Positions 1 through 8,355 are shown, counted from the first letter of the stretch. The stretch is DNA of 64,000 nt from Firm-08 sp045546995 (GCA_045546995.1 JAZQDW010000055.1:88192-152191); one strand, 5' to 3'. Translations and numbers: made by a program. Notes: generated by a model not told the origin, from the letters alone.

Positions 1-593
1 TAATTATAACCGGTTATACTTTCTTTTCCCTGGTCATAGCGTAAGATGAAGCCGTATTTATAGCAATTGTTGCGCAACCAAACGCCTTGTTTGGTGGTGC
101 CGAAAGATTCGTGTAACTGAGCGTAACGGTTTACAACGGCAGGCGTACAGATGTCTGCGGCTAATCCGGTGTGATGCTCGCTACCGCCGGGAGGCGCATA
201 GTACTGATCGGTCAATTGTTGCGCCTTAGCCATAGAATAACCTTTGGAAAGGTAATAGTTGATCTTTCCATAATATTTATTATATTGTGTTTGATAGGAG
301 CGATATCCGGAGTACAGTACCGGCCTTTCACCGCCAACACTGCTATAGCAAGCGTTAATCATTTGTTGCAGTGCTTGTGCACAAACTTTTTCGAGCTTGA
401 GGCTACTGCCGGGATATACGACCAAATTGGTGGGTACGTAATCAGAACCGACTTTGTGGTTTCGATTTACTAAAATCATATACTTGCTGTTAAGCTGTTG
501 ATTTAGTTCATTAAGTCCGACTGCATTGACGGGGAACAGATTGATGGCAATTGAAATCATCATTATCCACAGTAACAGTTTAACTTTTTTCAT
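1..593 (-). CDS. VanY/M15-family D-alanyl-D-alanine carboxypeptidase, partial
   Basis: Zinc peptidase expected to trim the terminal D-Ala of peptidoglycan stem peptides outside the membrane. The reading frame is open from an ATG at 593 (preceded on the minus strand by GGAGG) to the window edge, about 197 codons, so the C-terminus is missing. The first 26 or so residues form a signal peptide (basic start, hydrophobic core, NAVG). The M15B motif SEHHTGLAADI is visible and supplies the His and Asp zinc ligands of the SxHxxGxAxD signature. The frame ends in ESITGYN, the segment that in VanY/DdcY enzymes comes just before the catalytic Glu and third zinc ligand (ExWH), which fall outside. It is divergent from the tRNA-Met gene. 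Family call is firm; the exact physiological substrate is inferred. Confidence 0.88.
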   Translation of the reverse strand, partial: MKKVKLLLWIMMISIAINLFPVNAVGLNELNQQLNSKYMILVNRNHKVGSDYVPTNLVVYPGSSLKLEKVCAQALQQMINACYSSVGGERPVLYSGYRSYQTQYNKYYGKINYYLSKGYSMAKAQQLTDQYYAPPGGSEHHTGLAADICTPAVVNRYAQLHESFGTTKQGVWLRNNCYKYGFILRYDQGKESITGYN

Positions 594-663
594 AAAAACG
601 CCTCCGTTCTGCCTATATTATAACATAATAATGCTATTTTGCAACAAAGATGTGATTTATCGG

Positions 664-693
664 TTGACAGATGACTTTAAAATTTGTTATACT
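664..693 (+). promoter_or_regulatory. Promoter of tRNA-Met
   Basis: TTGACA (664-669) and TATACT (688-693) with an 18-bp spacer sit directly upstream of the tRNA, putting the start a few bases before the mature 5' end. Seen in sequence; sigma-A type by consensus. Confidence 0.7.
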
Positions 694-707
694 ATATTCG
701 ATTTCGC

Positions 708-784
708 GGGCCATTAGCTCAGTTGGTTAGAGCTACCGGCTCATAACCGGTTGGTCTGGGGTTCGAGTCCCTAATGGCCCACCA
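708..784 (+). tRNA. tRNA with CAT anticodon (Met, or Ile2)
   Basis: A 77-nt cloverleaf. The acceptor arms GGGCCAT and ATGGCCC pair perfectly, the D-arm carries AGCTCAGTTGGTTAGAGC, the anticodon loop is CTCATAA between ACCGG and CCGGT, the T-arm has GGTTCGAGTCC, and CCA is encoded. A CAT anticodon can be elongator tRNA-Met or, if the wobble C is lysidinylated, tRNA-Ile2; sequence alone does not settle it. A short CCTGC-CTT-GCAGG hairpin with a T-run (792-810) may terminate it. Confidence 0.93.
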
Positions 785-847
785 AAACGCGCCTGCCTTG
801 CAGGGACTTTTTATCAATAATACGGATGTTTGATGGTGTTAGTTGCA

Positions 848-1882
848 ATGAAAAAGATTTTTAAAATGATATTTTCTTCTGCGTTGGTGTTTGCGCTGAC
901 GGCACAACTTTTGTTGATCTGCAACGCCGCGGAGACGAAGTTGGTTGCCATCACCTTTGATGACGGTCCAAGTAAATATACGAATGAGTTGTTGGACGGA
1001 TTGAAGAAATTGAAGGCAAAAGCAACCTTTTTTATGGTTGGCAGTAACGTATCGGCCTATCCCGATACGGTGCGCAGAATGAAAGATGAGGGGCATCAGC
1101 TGGCCACGCACACGATGTCCCATGCCAATCTACCCAAGCTTTCTCCTGACAAAATTCTTTATGAAGTGGAAGAAGTTGATCGCAGAATCGATAAGGTTAC
1201 CGGTGGTGGTAAGTATTATTTGCGACCGCCGTACGGCGCCTTCAATTCAACGGTTAAAAGCACGGTTAAAACGCCGATGATCCATTGGAGTCTGGATACT
1301 GAGGACTGGCGATATAGAAATTCCGATAGTGTGTATAACGTGATTGTGAATCACATTCATGACGGTGATATCATACTGCTTCACGATTTGTATGAGACCA
1401 GCGTTAAGGGCGCATTGCGCGCTATTGAAGATCTGCAAAAGCAGGGATATGTTTTTGTTACCGTTGAACAGCTGTTTCGGCGTAGAGGCATCGAACCGGA
1501 AGACGGCAAAGTGTATTTTGATGCGCCGAATCTCGGCATCAATCTTCCTGCAGTTGTTTCTCCTGTTATCGTCGAACGTGAGACTGTTTTGGGTACAAAG
1601 GTTGTCATCGGTAAATATGCTTTTATCGACAAGATATATTATACCGATGACAAAAAGGAACCTGATGAAGAATGTCCGCAGTATGTTGGATCGTTTTACG
1701 TAGATAAAGATACGATGCTTCGTGCAATCGCAGTGGGGGAGACGGAACTGAGCGATATTGCCGAAAAGCAACTGGTTTTACCGGAGACTCCCGATAAGGC
1801 GATTATGGACCATGCACGGTTTAAAAATCGTAGTCCGTTTTTACGGCAGGAAAAGCAATTTGTAATCGGTATGAAAATATAA
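848..1882 (+). CDS. Polysaccharide deacetylase (NodB domain) with a C-terminal beta-sandwich-like tail
   Basis: Secreted or membrane-anchored carbohydrate esterase family 4 deacetylase, likely acting on peptidoglycan or another N-acetylated glycan. ATG 848 starts a Lys-rich N-terminus and a hydrophobic signal or anchor segment; in-frame TTG/ATG codons at 830-835 are possible but also lack a strong ribosome binding site. The NodB motifs appear in order: TFDDGPS (catalytic Asp and metal Asp), HTMSH (metal histidines), RPPYG, DTEDWRY, and ILLHD. After the deacetylase domain (to about residue 215) comes a roughly 100-residue tail containing IYYTDD and later AIAVGETELSD, which resembles the CHB_HEX_C-type domain found after glycosidase domains; that part is inference. 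It stands alone between two tRNA genes. Confidence 0.9.
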   Translation: MKKIFKMIFSSALVFALTAQLLLICNAAETKLVAITFDDGPSKYTNELLDGLKKLKAKATFFMVGSNVSAYPDTVRRMKDEGHQLATHTMSHANLPKLSPDKILYEVEEVDRRIDKVTGGGKYYLRPPYGAFNSTVKSTVKTPMIHWSLDTEDWRYRNSDSVYNVIVNHIHDGDIILLHDLYETSVKGALRAIEDLQKQGYVFVTVEQLFRRRGIEPEDGKVYFDAPNLGINLPAVVSPVIVERETVLGTKVVIGKYAFIDKIYYTDDKKEPDEECPQYVGSFYVDKDTMLRAIAVGETELSDIAEKQLVLPETPDKAIMDHARFKNRSPFLRQEKQFVIGMKI

Positions 1883-1918
1883 TCTGTCCCGAATTTCTAA
1901 TTTAATTTTAAAAAACAC

Positions 1919-1947
1919 TTGCATTATTAAAAAGTATTTGTTATAAT
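1919..1947 (+). promoter_or_regulatory. Promoter of tRNA-Trp
   Basis: TTGCAT (1919-1924), 17-bp spacer, TATAAT (1942-1947), just upstream of the tRNA. Confidence 0.75.
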
Positions 1948-1960
1948 ATGCTAGTCGTTT

Positions 1961-2036
1961 AGGGGTATAGCTCAGTTGGTAGAGCAGCGGTCTCCAAAAC
2001 CGCGTGTCGAGGGTTCGAATCCTTCTGCCCCTGCCA
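1961..2036 (+). tRNA. tRNA-Trp (CCA)
   Basis: A 76-nt cloverleaf: acceptor AGGGGTA/TGCCCCT, D-arm AGCTCAGTTGGTAGAGC, anticodon stem GCGGT/ACCGC around loop CTCCAAA (anticodon CCA), T-arm GGTTCGAATCC, encoded CCA end. It has its own promoter and terminator. Confidence 0.96.
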
Positions 2037-2038
2037 AA

Positions 2039-2072
2039 AAATTCGACAAGTTTCGACTTGTCGAATTTTTTT
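2039..2072 (+). terminator. Intrinsic terminator after tRNA-Trp
   Basis: An 11-bp perfect stem AATTCGACAAG / CTTGTCGAATT with a 6-nt spacer, ending in a run of T. Confidence 0.9.
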
Positions 2073-2074
2073 AT

Positions 2075-2159
2075 CCATTGCGAAAGCAATGGTATATCAT
2101 CACGCTTTAGCGTGTATCTCATCACCGAAGGTGCATATCATCAGCTGCAGGCTGTATCC
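2075..2159. repeat. Array of four short palindromes with TCAT-type linkers
   Basis: Four consecutive hairpins, each different, joined by similar linkers: CCATTGC-GAAA-GCAATGG (2075-2092), CACGC-TTTA-GCGTG (2101-2114), CACC-GAA-GGTG (2123-2133) and CAGC-TGCAG-GCTG (2142-2154). Linkers read TATATCAT, TATCTCAT, CATATCAT. The stems differ while the linkers are kept, which is typical of a REP-like dispersed intergenic repeat rather than a protein. No reading frame of note covers it. The rest of the gap, to 2420, holds a second terminator-like hairpin and the putP promoter; I see nothing else there. Confidence 0.65.
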
Positions 2160-2236
2160 TCTCTGCGCTAAAATCGAGTTTTATTGGTCCGATGAGCAAA
2201 TTTTTCGAAAGTACGTTGGTTATTTTGAGTAAATAC

Positions 2237-2267
2237 AAAAGGTTGCATTTTTATGCAACCTTTTTCT
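2237..2267 (+). terminator. Terminator-like hairpin downstream of the repeat array
   Basis: AAAAGGTTGCAT / ATGCAACCTTTTT with a short T loop and following T-run. It is symmetric and could work in both directions. No gene directly precedes it on either strand, so what it terminates is unclear. Confidence 0.65.
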
Positions 2268-2332
2268 TTTGGGATGTAAACCCGCTTTATCCTACAGAGA
2301 TTTATTAATTTTCAAAAAGCCGCAAGATTTCA

Positions 2333-2361
2333 TTGACTTTATCAAAGTAATGTGGTAAACT
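2333..2361 (+). promoter_or_regulatory. Promoter of putP
   Basis: TTGACT (2333-2338), 17-bp spacer, TAAACT (2356-2361), about 60 bp ahead of the start codon. Confidence 0.6.
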
Positions 2362-2420
2362 TTTGATATTATTATTAAAACGGTATGTTTGTCGTTTGAA
2401 GGATGAAAGGAAGATGAATT

Positions 2421-3992
2421 ATGGATGGAAATACGATCCAAATTTTGATTGCTATGATCGTCTATATGGTCGCAGTTATAGTAATCGGCGCATTGTATGC
2501 AAAACGCGCCAATAAAAACTCGGAAGAGTATTTTCTGGGTGGCAGATCGTTGGGACCTTGGGTTACCGCAATGAGCGCGGAGGCATCGGATATGAGCGGA
2601 TGGCTGCTGATGGGCTTGCCCGGCGTTGCGTATTGGTGTGGTCTTGCGGATGCGTTTTGGACCGCTTTTGGCCTTGCTGTCGGTACGTATTTGAACTGGC
2701 TGATCGTTTCCAAACGGTTGCGTCGTTACAGCGTTCGCGCCAATAACTCAATCACCTTGCCCGAATTCTTTTCAAATCGTTTTCGTGAAAAGAAAAAGAC
2801 GATTATGCTGCTGGCTGCTGCATTTATTTTGATTTTCTTTACCGTATATGCATCCAGTTGTTTTGTTACCTGCGGTAAATTATTTTCCACTCTGTTCAAC
2901 GCTCCGTACGTTCCAATGATGATCATTGGTGCGGCATTTGTGTTGCTGTATACGGTTTTAGGTGGCTTTTTGGCCGAAAGTGTTTCGGACTTTATGCAGG
3001 CGATCGTTATGATTGTGGCGCTCGTACTGATCGTTGTTTTGGGCGTGAATCAGGCCGGTGGTTTGTCGGCTGTTATTGAAAATTCAAAGCAAATTCCCGG
3101 GTTTTTGGAATTCTTTGGTTTGGCTACTCCGGTTCTTGACGCAAGTGGTCAACAGATCGTGGAAGCTGGCGCACCTTTGTTTGGTGAGGCGGCTGACTAT
3201 GGTATTTTAACCATTTTCTCGATGATGGCATGGGGTCTTGGCTATTTTGGTATGCCCCAGGTGCTGCTGCGCTTTATGGCAATTCGCAAGGAAAAGGAAT
3301 TGGATCGTTCTCGCCGCATTGCAATGATTTGGGTTGTTATTTCTTTGGGCGTTGCCGTATTTATCGGTATTATCGGTCGTCAGGTGTATCCCGACATGCA
3401 TTTGACCAAAGCTGCTGCTGAAAACATCTTTATTACGATGGCTACCAATTCTTTGACACCCATTCTGGCAGGGTTTGTTATGGCCGGCATTTTGGCAGCT
3501 ACCATCAGTTCTTCAGATTCTTATTTGCTGATTGCCGCTTCGGCATTTGCTAAGAATATTTTTCAGGGTATTTGCAAAAAGAAGGCAACGGACAAACAGG
3601 TTATGCTTGTTTCCCGTATTACTTTATTGGTGCTTACGCTGATCGGTGTTTTCATCGCGTTGGATGAAAACAGCGTTATTTTCCAAATCGTTTCCTTTGC
3701 ATGGGCCGGCTTTGGCGCTACGTTTGGCCCGCTTATGATATTCTCTCTGTTCTGGAAGAGAATTAATAAGGCCGGTGCTATTGCCGGTATGGTAAGCGGT
3801 GCGGCTATGGTCTTTTTATGGAAACTGGTCATTAGTCAGCTTGGCGGTGTTTTTGCCATTTATGAATTACTGCCTGCATTTATCTTTTCCTGTGTTTGTA
3901 TCGTTGTGTTCTCTTTGCTTACAAAAGAGCCTTCTAAGGAAATTCAAGAAGATTTCGAGGCGGTTCGTCTGTCTAAGATTGAAGAAAACTAA
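2421..3992 (+). CDS. putP: Sodium/proline symporter PutP
   Basis: Imports L-proline with Na+ across the cytoplasmic membrane (solute:sodium symporter family). The 523-residue protein matches the family length and is a chain of roughly 12-13 hydrophobic helices. Diagnostic stretches include EEYFLGGRSLGPWVTAMSA near residue 35, SDMSGWLLMGLPG, NWLIVSKRLRRYS, and AGFVMAGILAATISSSDS in the Na+-site helix. ATG 2421 follows GGAAGATGAATT. It is monocistronic between its own promoter and a strong terminator. Substrate preference is by family similarity only; a related amino acid is possible. Confidence 0.93.
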   Translation: MDGNTIQILIAMIVYMVAVIVIGALYAKRANKNSEEYFLGGRSLGPWVTAMSAEASDMSGWLLMGLPGVAYWCGLADAFWTAFGLAVGTYLNWLIVSKRLRRYSVRANNSITLPEFFSNRFREKKKTIMLLAAAFILIFFTVYASSCFVTCGKLFSTLFNAPYVPMMIIGAAFVLLYTVLGGFLAESVSDFMQAIVMIVALVLIVVLGVNQAGGLSAVIENSKQIPGFLEFFGLATPVLDASGQQIVEAGAPLFGEAADYGILTIFSMMAWGLGYFGMPQVLLRFMAIRKEKELDRSRRIAMIWVVISLGVAVFIGIIGRQVYPDMHLTKAAAENIFITMATNSLTPILAGFVMAGILAATISSSDSYLLIAASAFAKNIFQGICKKKATDKQVMLVSRITLLVLTLIGVFIALDENSVIFQIVSFAWAGFGATFGPLMIFSLFWKRINKAGAIAGMVSGAAMVFLWKLVISQLGGVFAIYELLPAFIFSCVCIVVFSLLTKEPSKEIQEDFEAVRLSKIEEN

Positions 3993-4007
3993 CGTTCAAT
4001 TCAGTTT

Positions 4008-4036
4008 AAAGCCACCCGTTTTGGGTGGCTTTTTCT
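4008..4036 (+). terminator. Terminator of putP
   Basis: AAAGCCACCC-GTTTT-GGGTGGCTTT followed by TTTC. Confidence 0.9.
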
Positions 4037-4050
4037 TTACTTTTTGTTTC

Positions 4051-4079
4051 TTGCTCTTCCATGAGTTATATGCTATAAT
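4051..4079 (+). promoter_or_regulatory. Promoter of the YdcF-like gene
   Basis: TTGCTC (4051-4056), 17-bp spacer, TATAAT (4074-4079). The start site would be near 4086, which excludes the in-frame ATG at 4083 and leaves a leader of only about 9 nt before ATG 4095. Confidence 0.65.
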
Positions 4080-4094
4080 ATTATGGGTGATAAT

Positions 4095-4859
4095 ATGAGC
4101 AATAACGTTTCTTTTATGTCCTTTCTGCGGTTGCTGATGGGATTGATTGGCGTAGTAATGATTGTAAACGGTATCTGCCTTTGGTTTACAACTAACTTTA
4201 ATCTTGGTAATTTACTGTTATTATTATTTGGTTCCGTATTGGCGGCGCTTGGTTTTGCCTATGATTTTATTAGCGACAAGGTTCCTAAATGGTTATTATT
4301 ATCAGTGTTTGTCTGCCTTTTATTATATGCTTTATTGGCAACGTTTTTGTTGAGCTTTGGATTGTTTGATACAGTTGGCTATGATGAAGATGCGGTGATC
4401 GTTTTGGGCGCCGGTATTCGTGGTGAAATGATTACGGGTGCTCTGAAAGGGCGATTGGATGCTGCCGTAAAATATCATAGTAATAATCCACAGGCGTTGA
4501 TCGTTGTCAGTGGCGGTCAGGGACCGGGGGAGAGCATTAGCGAAGCCCTGGCCATGCAACGGTATTTGATTCGTTGCGGCGTGAGTGAGGATAAAATCAT
4601 AATGGAAGATCGATCTACCAGTACGTTTGAAAACTTCACTTTTTCTAAGAAGATTTTGGATGATCATTTTGGGAAGGTTGAATATAAATTGGCGTATATT
4701 ACCAACGAATATCATGTTTTTCGTGCCGGCTCTATTGCAAGGCAGATTGGCTTTGAAAATTTAACACACTGTCACAGCAATACTGTGTGGTATTTGATTG
4801 GCTCCGGTGTGTTGCGTGAAAATCTGGCGGTTTTGAAGCATTGGGTTTTAGGCGGTTAA
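4095..4859 (+). CDS. YdcF-family (DUF218) membrane protein
   Basis: Four N-terminal hydrophobic segments (about residues 8-110) are followed by a DUF218/YdcF domain: DEDAVIVLGAGIRG, then VVSGGQGPGE, SEALAMQRYL, EDRSTSTFENF and AYITNEYHVFRA, in the order typical of the family (as in SanA, YdcF). Biochemical function of the family is not well established; cell-envelope roles have been proposed. ATG 4095 is chosen because the promoter lies so close; it is preceded by GGGTGAT. The phosphatase gene follows after 24 bp and is probably co-transcribed. Confidence 0.85.
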   Translation: MSNNVSFMSFLRLLMGLIGVVMIVNGICLWFTTNFNLGNLLLLLFGSVLAALGFAYDFISDKVPKWLLLSVFVCLLLYALLATFLLSFGLFDTVGYDEDAVIVLGAGIRGEMITGALKGRLDAAVKYHSNNPQALIVVSGGQGPGESISEALAMQRYLIRCGVSEDKIIMEDRSTSTFENFTFSKKILDDHFGKVEYKLAYITNEYHVFRAGSIARQIGFENLTHCHSNTVWYLIGSGVLRENLAVLKHWVLGG

Positions 4860-4883
4860 TATTGATCGGACGGAGTGTTAAAA

Positions 4884-5351
4884 ATGAAAAGAATTATGTT
4901 TGTTTGCCACGGTAATATTTGCCGCTCGCCGATGGCGGAATTTGTGTTTAAAGAGATTGTGGCGCAAAACGGAATGTCAGATTGCTTTGATATTTGTTCC
5001 AGGGCAACCAGTCGGGAAGAAATTTGGGGCAATCGGGGAAACCCGGTGTATCCGCCGGCCGCAGCAGAGCTTGCTCGACATGGCCTTTCGTGCGACGGAA
5101 AATACGCACAGCAGGTTGTATCTTCCGATTATGAGCGATATGATTTGTTTGTGCTGATGGATGAGAATAATATGAGAAATATTCGTTGCATTTTTCGGGA
5201 TGATCCGGAGCAAAAGATCTGTAAACTGATGGATTTTACCGATCGACCGGGAAACGTGGCAGATCCTTGGTATACAGGCGATTTTTCAAAAGCCTTTGTT
5301 GATATTTCGGAGGGTTGTCACTGTCTGTTTGAAAAATTGATAAAAAATTAA
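4884..5351 (+). CDS. Low-molecular-weight protein-tyrosine (or arginine) phosphatase
   Basis: Cytosolic cysteine phosphatase. The P-loop CHGNICRS (C-x5-R-S) lies within the first 20 residues and the general acid motif DPWYTGDF near residue 130; both are required catalytic parts of the family. ATG 4884 is preceded by CGGAG at 8-nt spacing, whereas the in-frame GTG at 4875 overlaps that site. Length (155 aa) is normal. Whether it acts on phosphotyrosine, as in polysaccharide control, or phosphoarginine, as in YwlE, cannot be told from sequence. Confidence 0.92.
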   Translation: MKRIMFVCHGNICRSPMAEFVFKEIVAQNGMSDCFDICSRATSREEIWGNRGNPVYPPAAAELARHGLSCDGKYAQQVVSSDYERYDLFVLMDENNMRNIRCIFRDDPEQKICKLMDFTDRPGNVADPWYTGDFSKAFVDISEGCHCLFEKLIKN

Positions 5352-5373
5352 TTTTTAATATATAATTATACAC

Positions 5374-5401
5374 TTGCATTCAAACAGAAAGGTGTTATAA
5401 T
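5374..5401 (+). promoter_or_regulatory. Promoter of the class A PBP gene
   Basis: TTGCAT (5374-5379), 16-bp spacer, TATAAT (5396-5401). Confidence 0.7.
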
Positions 5402-5442
5402 ATATCTATATAATATATTTATAATCGAGGGGGTGCTTCGAT

Positions 5443-7896
5443 TTGAAAAAGAAAATAAAGTTGTTTTCCTTTAAGAAGCGGCAGCCGAAGGAGACGGATA
5501 CCGATCCGGCAGTTGCGCAGAAAAAGCGTCATACTTCCCGCAACCTCTGGATGCGGATTCCGATGCCAATTCGTAAAGGTTTTATTGCGTTTATTGTGAT
5601 CATTAGTCTGGTCGGTTTTCTGTCGGTATCTGCTTTTGCCTGGTATGCTTTTGAGTATCTTGATCCTACGATGGATCTTGGAAATATTGATAATTCGTTG
5701 GAGTACACAACAGTCATTTATGCTAATGATTCCAACGGAAAGCCCTATGAGATCGAACATCTGTATACGGACGAAAACCGTATTTGGGTCAATATTGCCG
5801 ATATTCCTAAGGATTTGCAGAACGCTTTTATCGCTATTGAAGATCAGCGTTTTTATAAGCACAACGGTGTGGACTGGATTCGTACCGGTGGTGCTGTACT
5901 GGGTATGGTCACGGGTAGCGATTCCTACGGCGGTTCGACGATCACGCAGCAGCTGATCAAAAACCTTACCGGCGATGATGACGTCAAAATATCCCGTAAG
6001 TTGCAGGAAATTCAGCGTGCATTGTATCTGGAAAAAGAATACAACAAAAACCAGATCTTAGAGGCCTATCTGAATACGATTTATTTGTCGCAGGGCTGTA
6101 ACGGCGTTCAAACAGCGGCAAAGACCTATTTCAACAAAGATGTACAGGATCTTACGCTGGCCGAATCGGCAACCATTGCGGCGATTACTAAGTATCCTAC
6201 AAAGTTTGACCCGTATCGAGGCGATGAAGCGCGAGAGGCAAACAAAGAGCGTCAGGAAACGATCCTCAACAAGATGGTTGAGCTGGAAATGATCACGAAA
6301 GAAGAAGCAGAAGAGGCCAAGAAGGTCGAACTTGTCTTTAAAAACGGATCAAAGAAGGTCGTTGACAGTAAGCAAACCTATTTCGTTGAAGAGGTTGTTG
6401 ACCAGGTTATTGAAGATCTGGTGGAGGAAAAAGGATATAGTTATTCATATGCCAGCAGTATCGTTTATTCCGGCGGTCTTTCGATTTACTCAACTCTTGA
6501 GCCGGACGTGCAAAAGGTTTTGGATGATGCATATAAAAAGACTTCAACCTTTACGACCTACGAACTGTATTCTAAAGGAAAAACACCGGAAAGCGCAATG
6601 GTTATCCTGAATAATCAAACCGGCGCAGTCGCTGCTTTGGTTGGCGGCAGAGGTGAAAAGACTGTTGGTAGGGGATTGAATCGTGCTACGGGCACCTATC
6701 GTCAGCCCGGATCTTGTATGAAACCCATTGGCACGTATGCCCCCGCCTTTGAGTATAGAGTCAGGGTAGAAGGTGTTGCTATTTCTCCCGGGACGATGGT
6801 GGTCGATTCTCACGTTCACGGTAATTGGCCTGTCAATTATGACTTTGTATCCAATGAGCCGATGTCCATTCAAACGGCGATCAACCGTTCCACCAATACG
6901 GTTGCTGTTAAGGTCAATATGGCTCTCGGATCTGATCGTGCATTTAAGTTCTTGAGAGATAATCTGCACGTATCTTCTTTGGTAGAAGGCGTTGACCACG
7001 ACGAAAACTCGTCATCTACTGCATTGGGCGGTATGTACAAAGGTATCAGCGTACTTGAAATTGCCGCCGCTTATGAGGCGTTTCCGAATAACGGCACCTA
7101 CACCGAGCCGTATTTTTATACGAAAGTTGTTGACGGCAACGGTAAGGTGTTACTTGAGAAAACACCCGAAACCAGTACGGCTATGTCTGAATCTACGGCG
7201 CAGATGATCAATATGCTGTTGCGCAACGCCGCAACGGTTGGTACCGGTTCGCCGGCTAATTTCGGCACAACTGCCGTCGCCGGTAAGACCGGTACGACTT
7301 CCGACAGTAAAGACCGTTGGTTTGTCGGTTACACAGCGTATTACACTGCTGCAGTATGGTATGGTTTCGATCAGCCTGCAAGAATCAATTATAATGGTAC
7401 AAATCCTGCTGTTAAAGCCTGGCGTACGGTTATGGCACCGATTCACCAAGGACTGGCGTATAAATCTTTTGATGAACCCGTTAATTTGATCTCGGCTTCA
7501 TATTGTACCGCCAGTGGCATGTCTCCGACTTCCGGTTGTGCTGCGGCCGGCACGGTTGTAAGCGGACGCTTCCTGCCCGGATCATTACCGGGAGGCACGT
7601 GTACGGTGCATGAGGCAGTTGAGGAATTGCCGCCTGAAGGAGAAGTTTTGCCCGGCGAAGGTACTCCCGGTGAGACTCCTACTCCACAGCCGAATCCTAC
7701 GCCGCAACCCGAACCCACTCCGCAACCCGAACCGACACCTGAACCTACTCCGGAACCTGAACCGACGCCGGAACCCGAACCGACGCCGGAACCTGAACCT
7801 ACGCCGCAACCCGAACCGACGCCGGAACCCGAACCCACTCCGGAGCCTGAACCGACACCTCCGGCAATTGAGGGAGCGGCCGTGCAATCCGATTAA
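5443..7896 (+). CDS. ponA: Class A penicillin-binding protein (glycosyltransferase/transpeptidase)
   Basis: Bifunctional peptidoglycan synthase anchored by one membrane helix (about residues 46-70). The GT51 domain shows the catalytic EDQRFYKH (Glu about 133) and GGSTITQQL. The transpeptidase domain has SCMK (nucleophile Ser424, Lys427), STN (483-485) and KTGTT (615-619). After residue 720 the protein becomes a Pro/Glu/Thr/Gln repeat (PEPTP-type units, nt about 7680-7860) of roughly 60 residues, then a short end. Such tails are common in clostridial PBPs and are exposed outside the cell. The start is TTG 5443 with GAGGGGG 8 nt upstream. Monocistronic. Confidence 0.95.
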   Translation: MKKKIKLFSFKKRQPKETDTDPAVAQKKRHTSRNLWMRIPMPIRKGFIAFIVIISLVGFLSVSAFAWYAFEYLDPTMDLGNIDNSLEYTTVIYANDSNGKPYEIEHLYTDENRIWVNIADIPKDLQNAFIAIEDQRFYKHNGVDWIRTGGAVLGMVTGSDSYGGSTITQQLIKNLTGDDDVKISRKLQEIQRALYLEKEYNKNQILEAYLNTIYLSQGCNGVQTAAKTYFNKDVQDLTLAESATIAAITKYPTKFDPYRGDEAREANKERQETILNKMVELEMITKEEAEEAKKVELVFKNGSKKVVDSKQTYFVEEVVDQVIEDLVEEKGYSYSYASSIVYSGGLSIYSTLEPDVQKVLDDAYKKTSTFTTYELYSKGKTPESAMVILNNQTGAVAALVGGRGEKTVGRGLNRATGTYRQPGSCMKPIGTYAPAFEYRVRVEGVAISPGTMVVDSHVHGNWPVNYDFVSNEPMSIQTAINRSTNTVAVKVNMALGSDRAFKFLRDNLHVSSLVEGVDHDENSSSTALGGMYKGISVLEIAAAYEAFPNNGTYTEPYFYTKVVDGNGKVLLEKTPETSTAMSESTAQMINMLLRNAATVGTGSPANFGTTAVAGKTGTTSDSKDRWFVGYTAYYTAAVWYGFDQPARINYNGTNPAVKAWRTVMAPIHQGLAYKSFDEPVNLISASYCTASGMSPTSGCAAAGTVVSGRFLPGSLPGGTCTVHEAVEELPPEGEVLPGEGTPGETPTPQPNPTPQPEPTPQPEPTPEPTPEPEPTPEPEPTPEPEPTPQPEPTPEPEPTPEPEPTPPAIEGAAVQSD
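7680..7860 (+). repeat. Tandem Pro-Glu-Thr coding repeat in the PBP tail
   Basis: Degenerate 18-bp (six-codon) units encoding combinations of PEPTP, PQPEP and PEPEP. In-frame tandem repeats of this kind are prone to copy-number change. Confidence 0.8.
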
Positions 7897-7900
7897 ATCT

Positions 7901-7938
7901 AAAAATGCGAAACGGTATTTACCGTTTCGCATTTTTTT
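7901..7938 (+). terminator. Terminator of the PBP gene
   Basis: AAAAATGCGAAACGGTA/TACCGTTTCGCATTTTT stem followed by T residues. Confidence 0.92.
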
Positions 7939-7971
7939 AATTTCAAATCAGTGAAAAAGGTGAGGACTAAA

Positions 7972-8010
7972 TATAAAAAATAAAACCATCGGAATGAACC
8001 GATGGTTTCA
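7972..8010 (-). terminator. Terminator of rpmB
   Basis: AAACCATCGG / CCGATGGTTT stem; on the minus strand it runs into TTTTATTTTTTATA. Confidence 0.88.
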
Positions 8011-8016
8011 CAGATT

Positions 8017-8202
8017 TTAAGCACGTTCGATTTTACCGGAGCGCAAGCATCTGGTGCAAACATTGATATGTTTAGGAGTACCGTTTACAACAGCTTTAAC
8101 TCTTTTGACGTTGGGCTTCCAAGTTCTGTTGCTTCTTCTGTGAGAGTGGGAAACCTGAATGCCGAAAGCAACATCTTTTCCGCAGATTTCACATTTTGCC
8201 AT
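8017..8202 (-). CDS. rpmB: 50S ribosomal protein L28
   Basis: 61-residue ribosomal protein of the large subunit. The sequence begins MAKCEICGKDVAFG and contains SHSHRRSNRTWKPNVKRV, the L28 signature. Four cysteines (C4, C7, C49, C52) make this the zinc-ribbon form. ATG at 8202 has GGGAGGTG on the minus strand, and a TATAAT -10 lies just upstream (about 8224-8229). It is monocistronic and opposite in direction to its neighbours. Confidence 0.97.
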   Translation of the reverse strand: MAKCEICGKDVAFGIQVSHSHRRSNRTWKPNVKRVKAVVNGTPKHINVCTRCLRSGKIERA

Positions 8203-8306
8203 GCTGTTACACCTCCCTTAGTATTATACAAATCAGCAATGTATATTCTAACACATCATTTTTAGAAAATCAAGAGTTTTTTTATTTTTTCTCTACGTAA
8301 GAATAG

Positions 8307-8335
8307 TTGTGCATTTAAAAGGAATGTGTTATACT
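8307..8335 (+). promoter_or_regulatory. Promoter of the comEC operon
   Basis: TTGTGC (8307-8312), 17-bp spacer, TATACT (8330-8335). Confidence 0.6.
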
Positions 8336-8355
8336 GTATAAAATAGGTGATTTAT

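Noticed and set aside
1841..2125. A minus-strand frame over tRNA-Trp
   Set aside because: Its middle is the antisense translation of the tRNA, a well-known kind of false gene.
2237..2267. Riboswitch or attenuator ahead of putP
   Set aside because: The putP promoter lies downstream of this hairpin, so it cannot control putP by attenuation.
7443..7838. Gly/Ser- and Arg/Phe-rich frames opposite or alongside the PBP tail
   Set aside because: Low-complexity translation of the Pro/Glu repeat in other frames.
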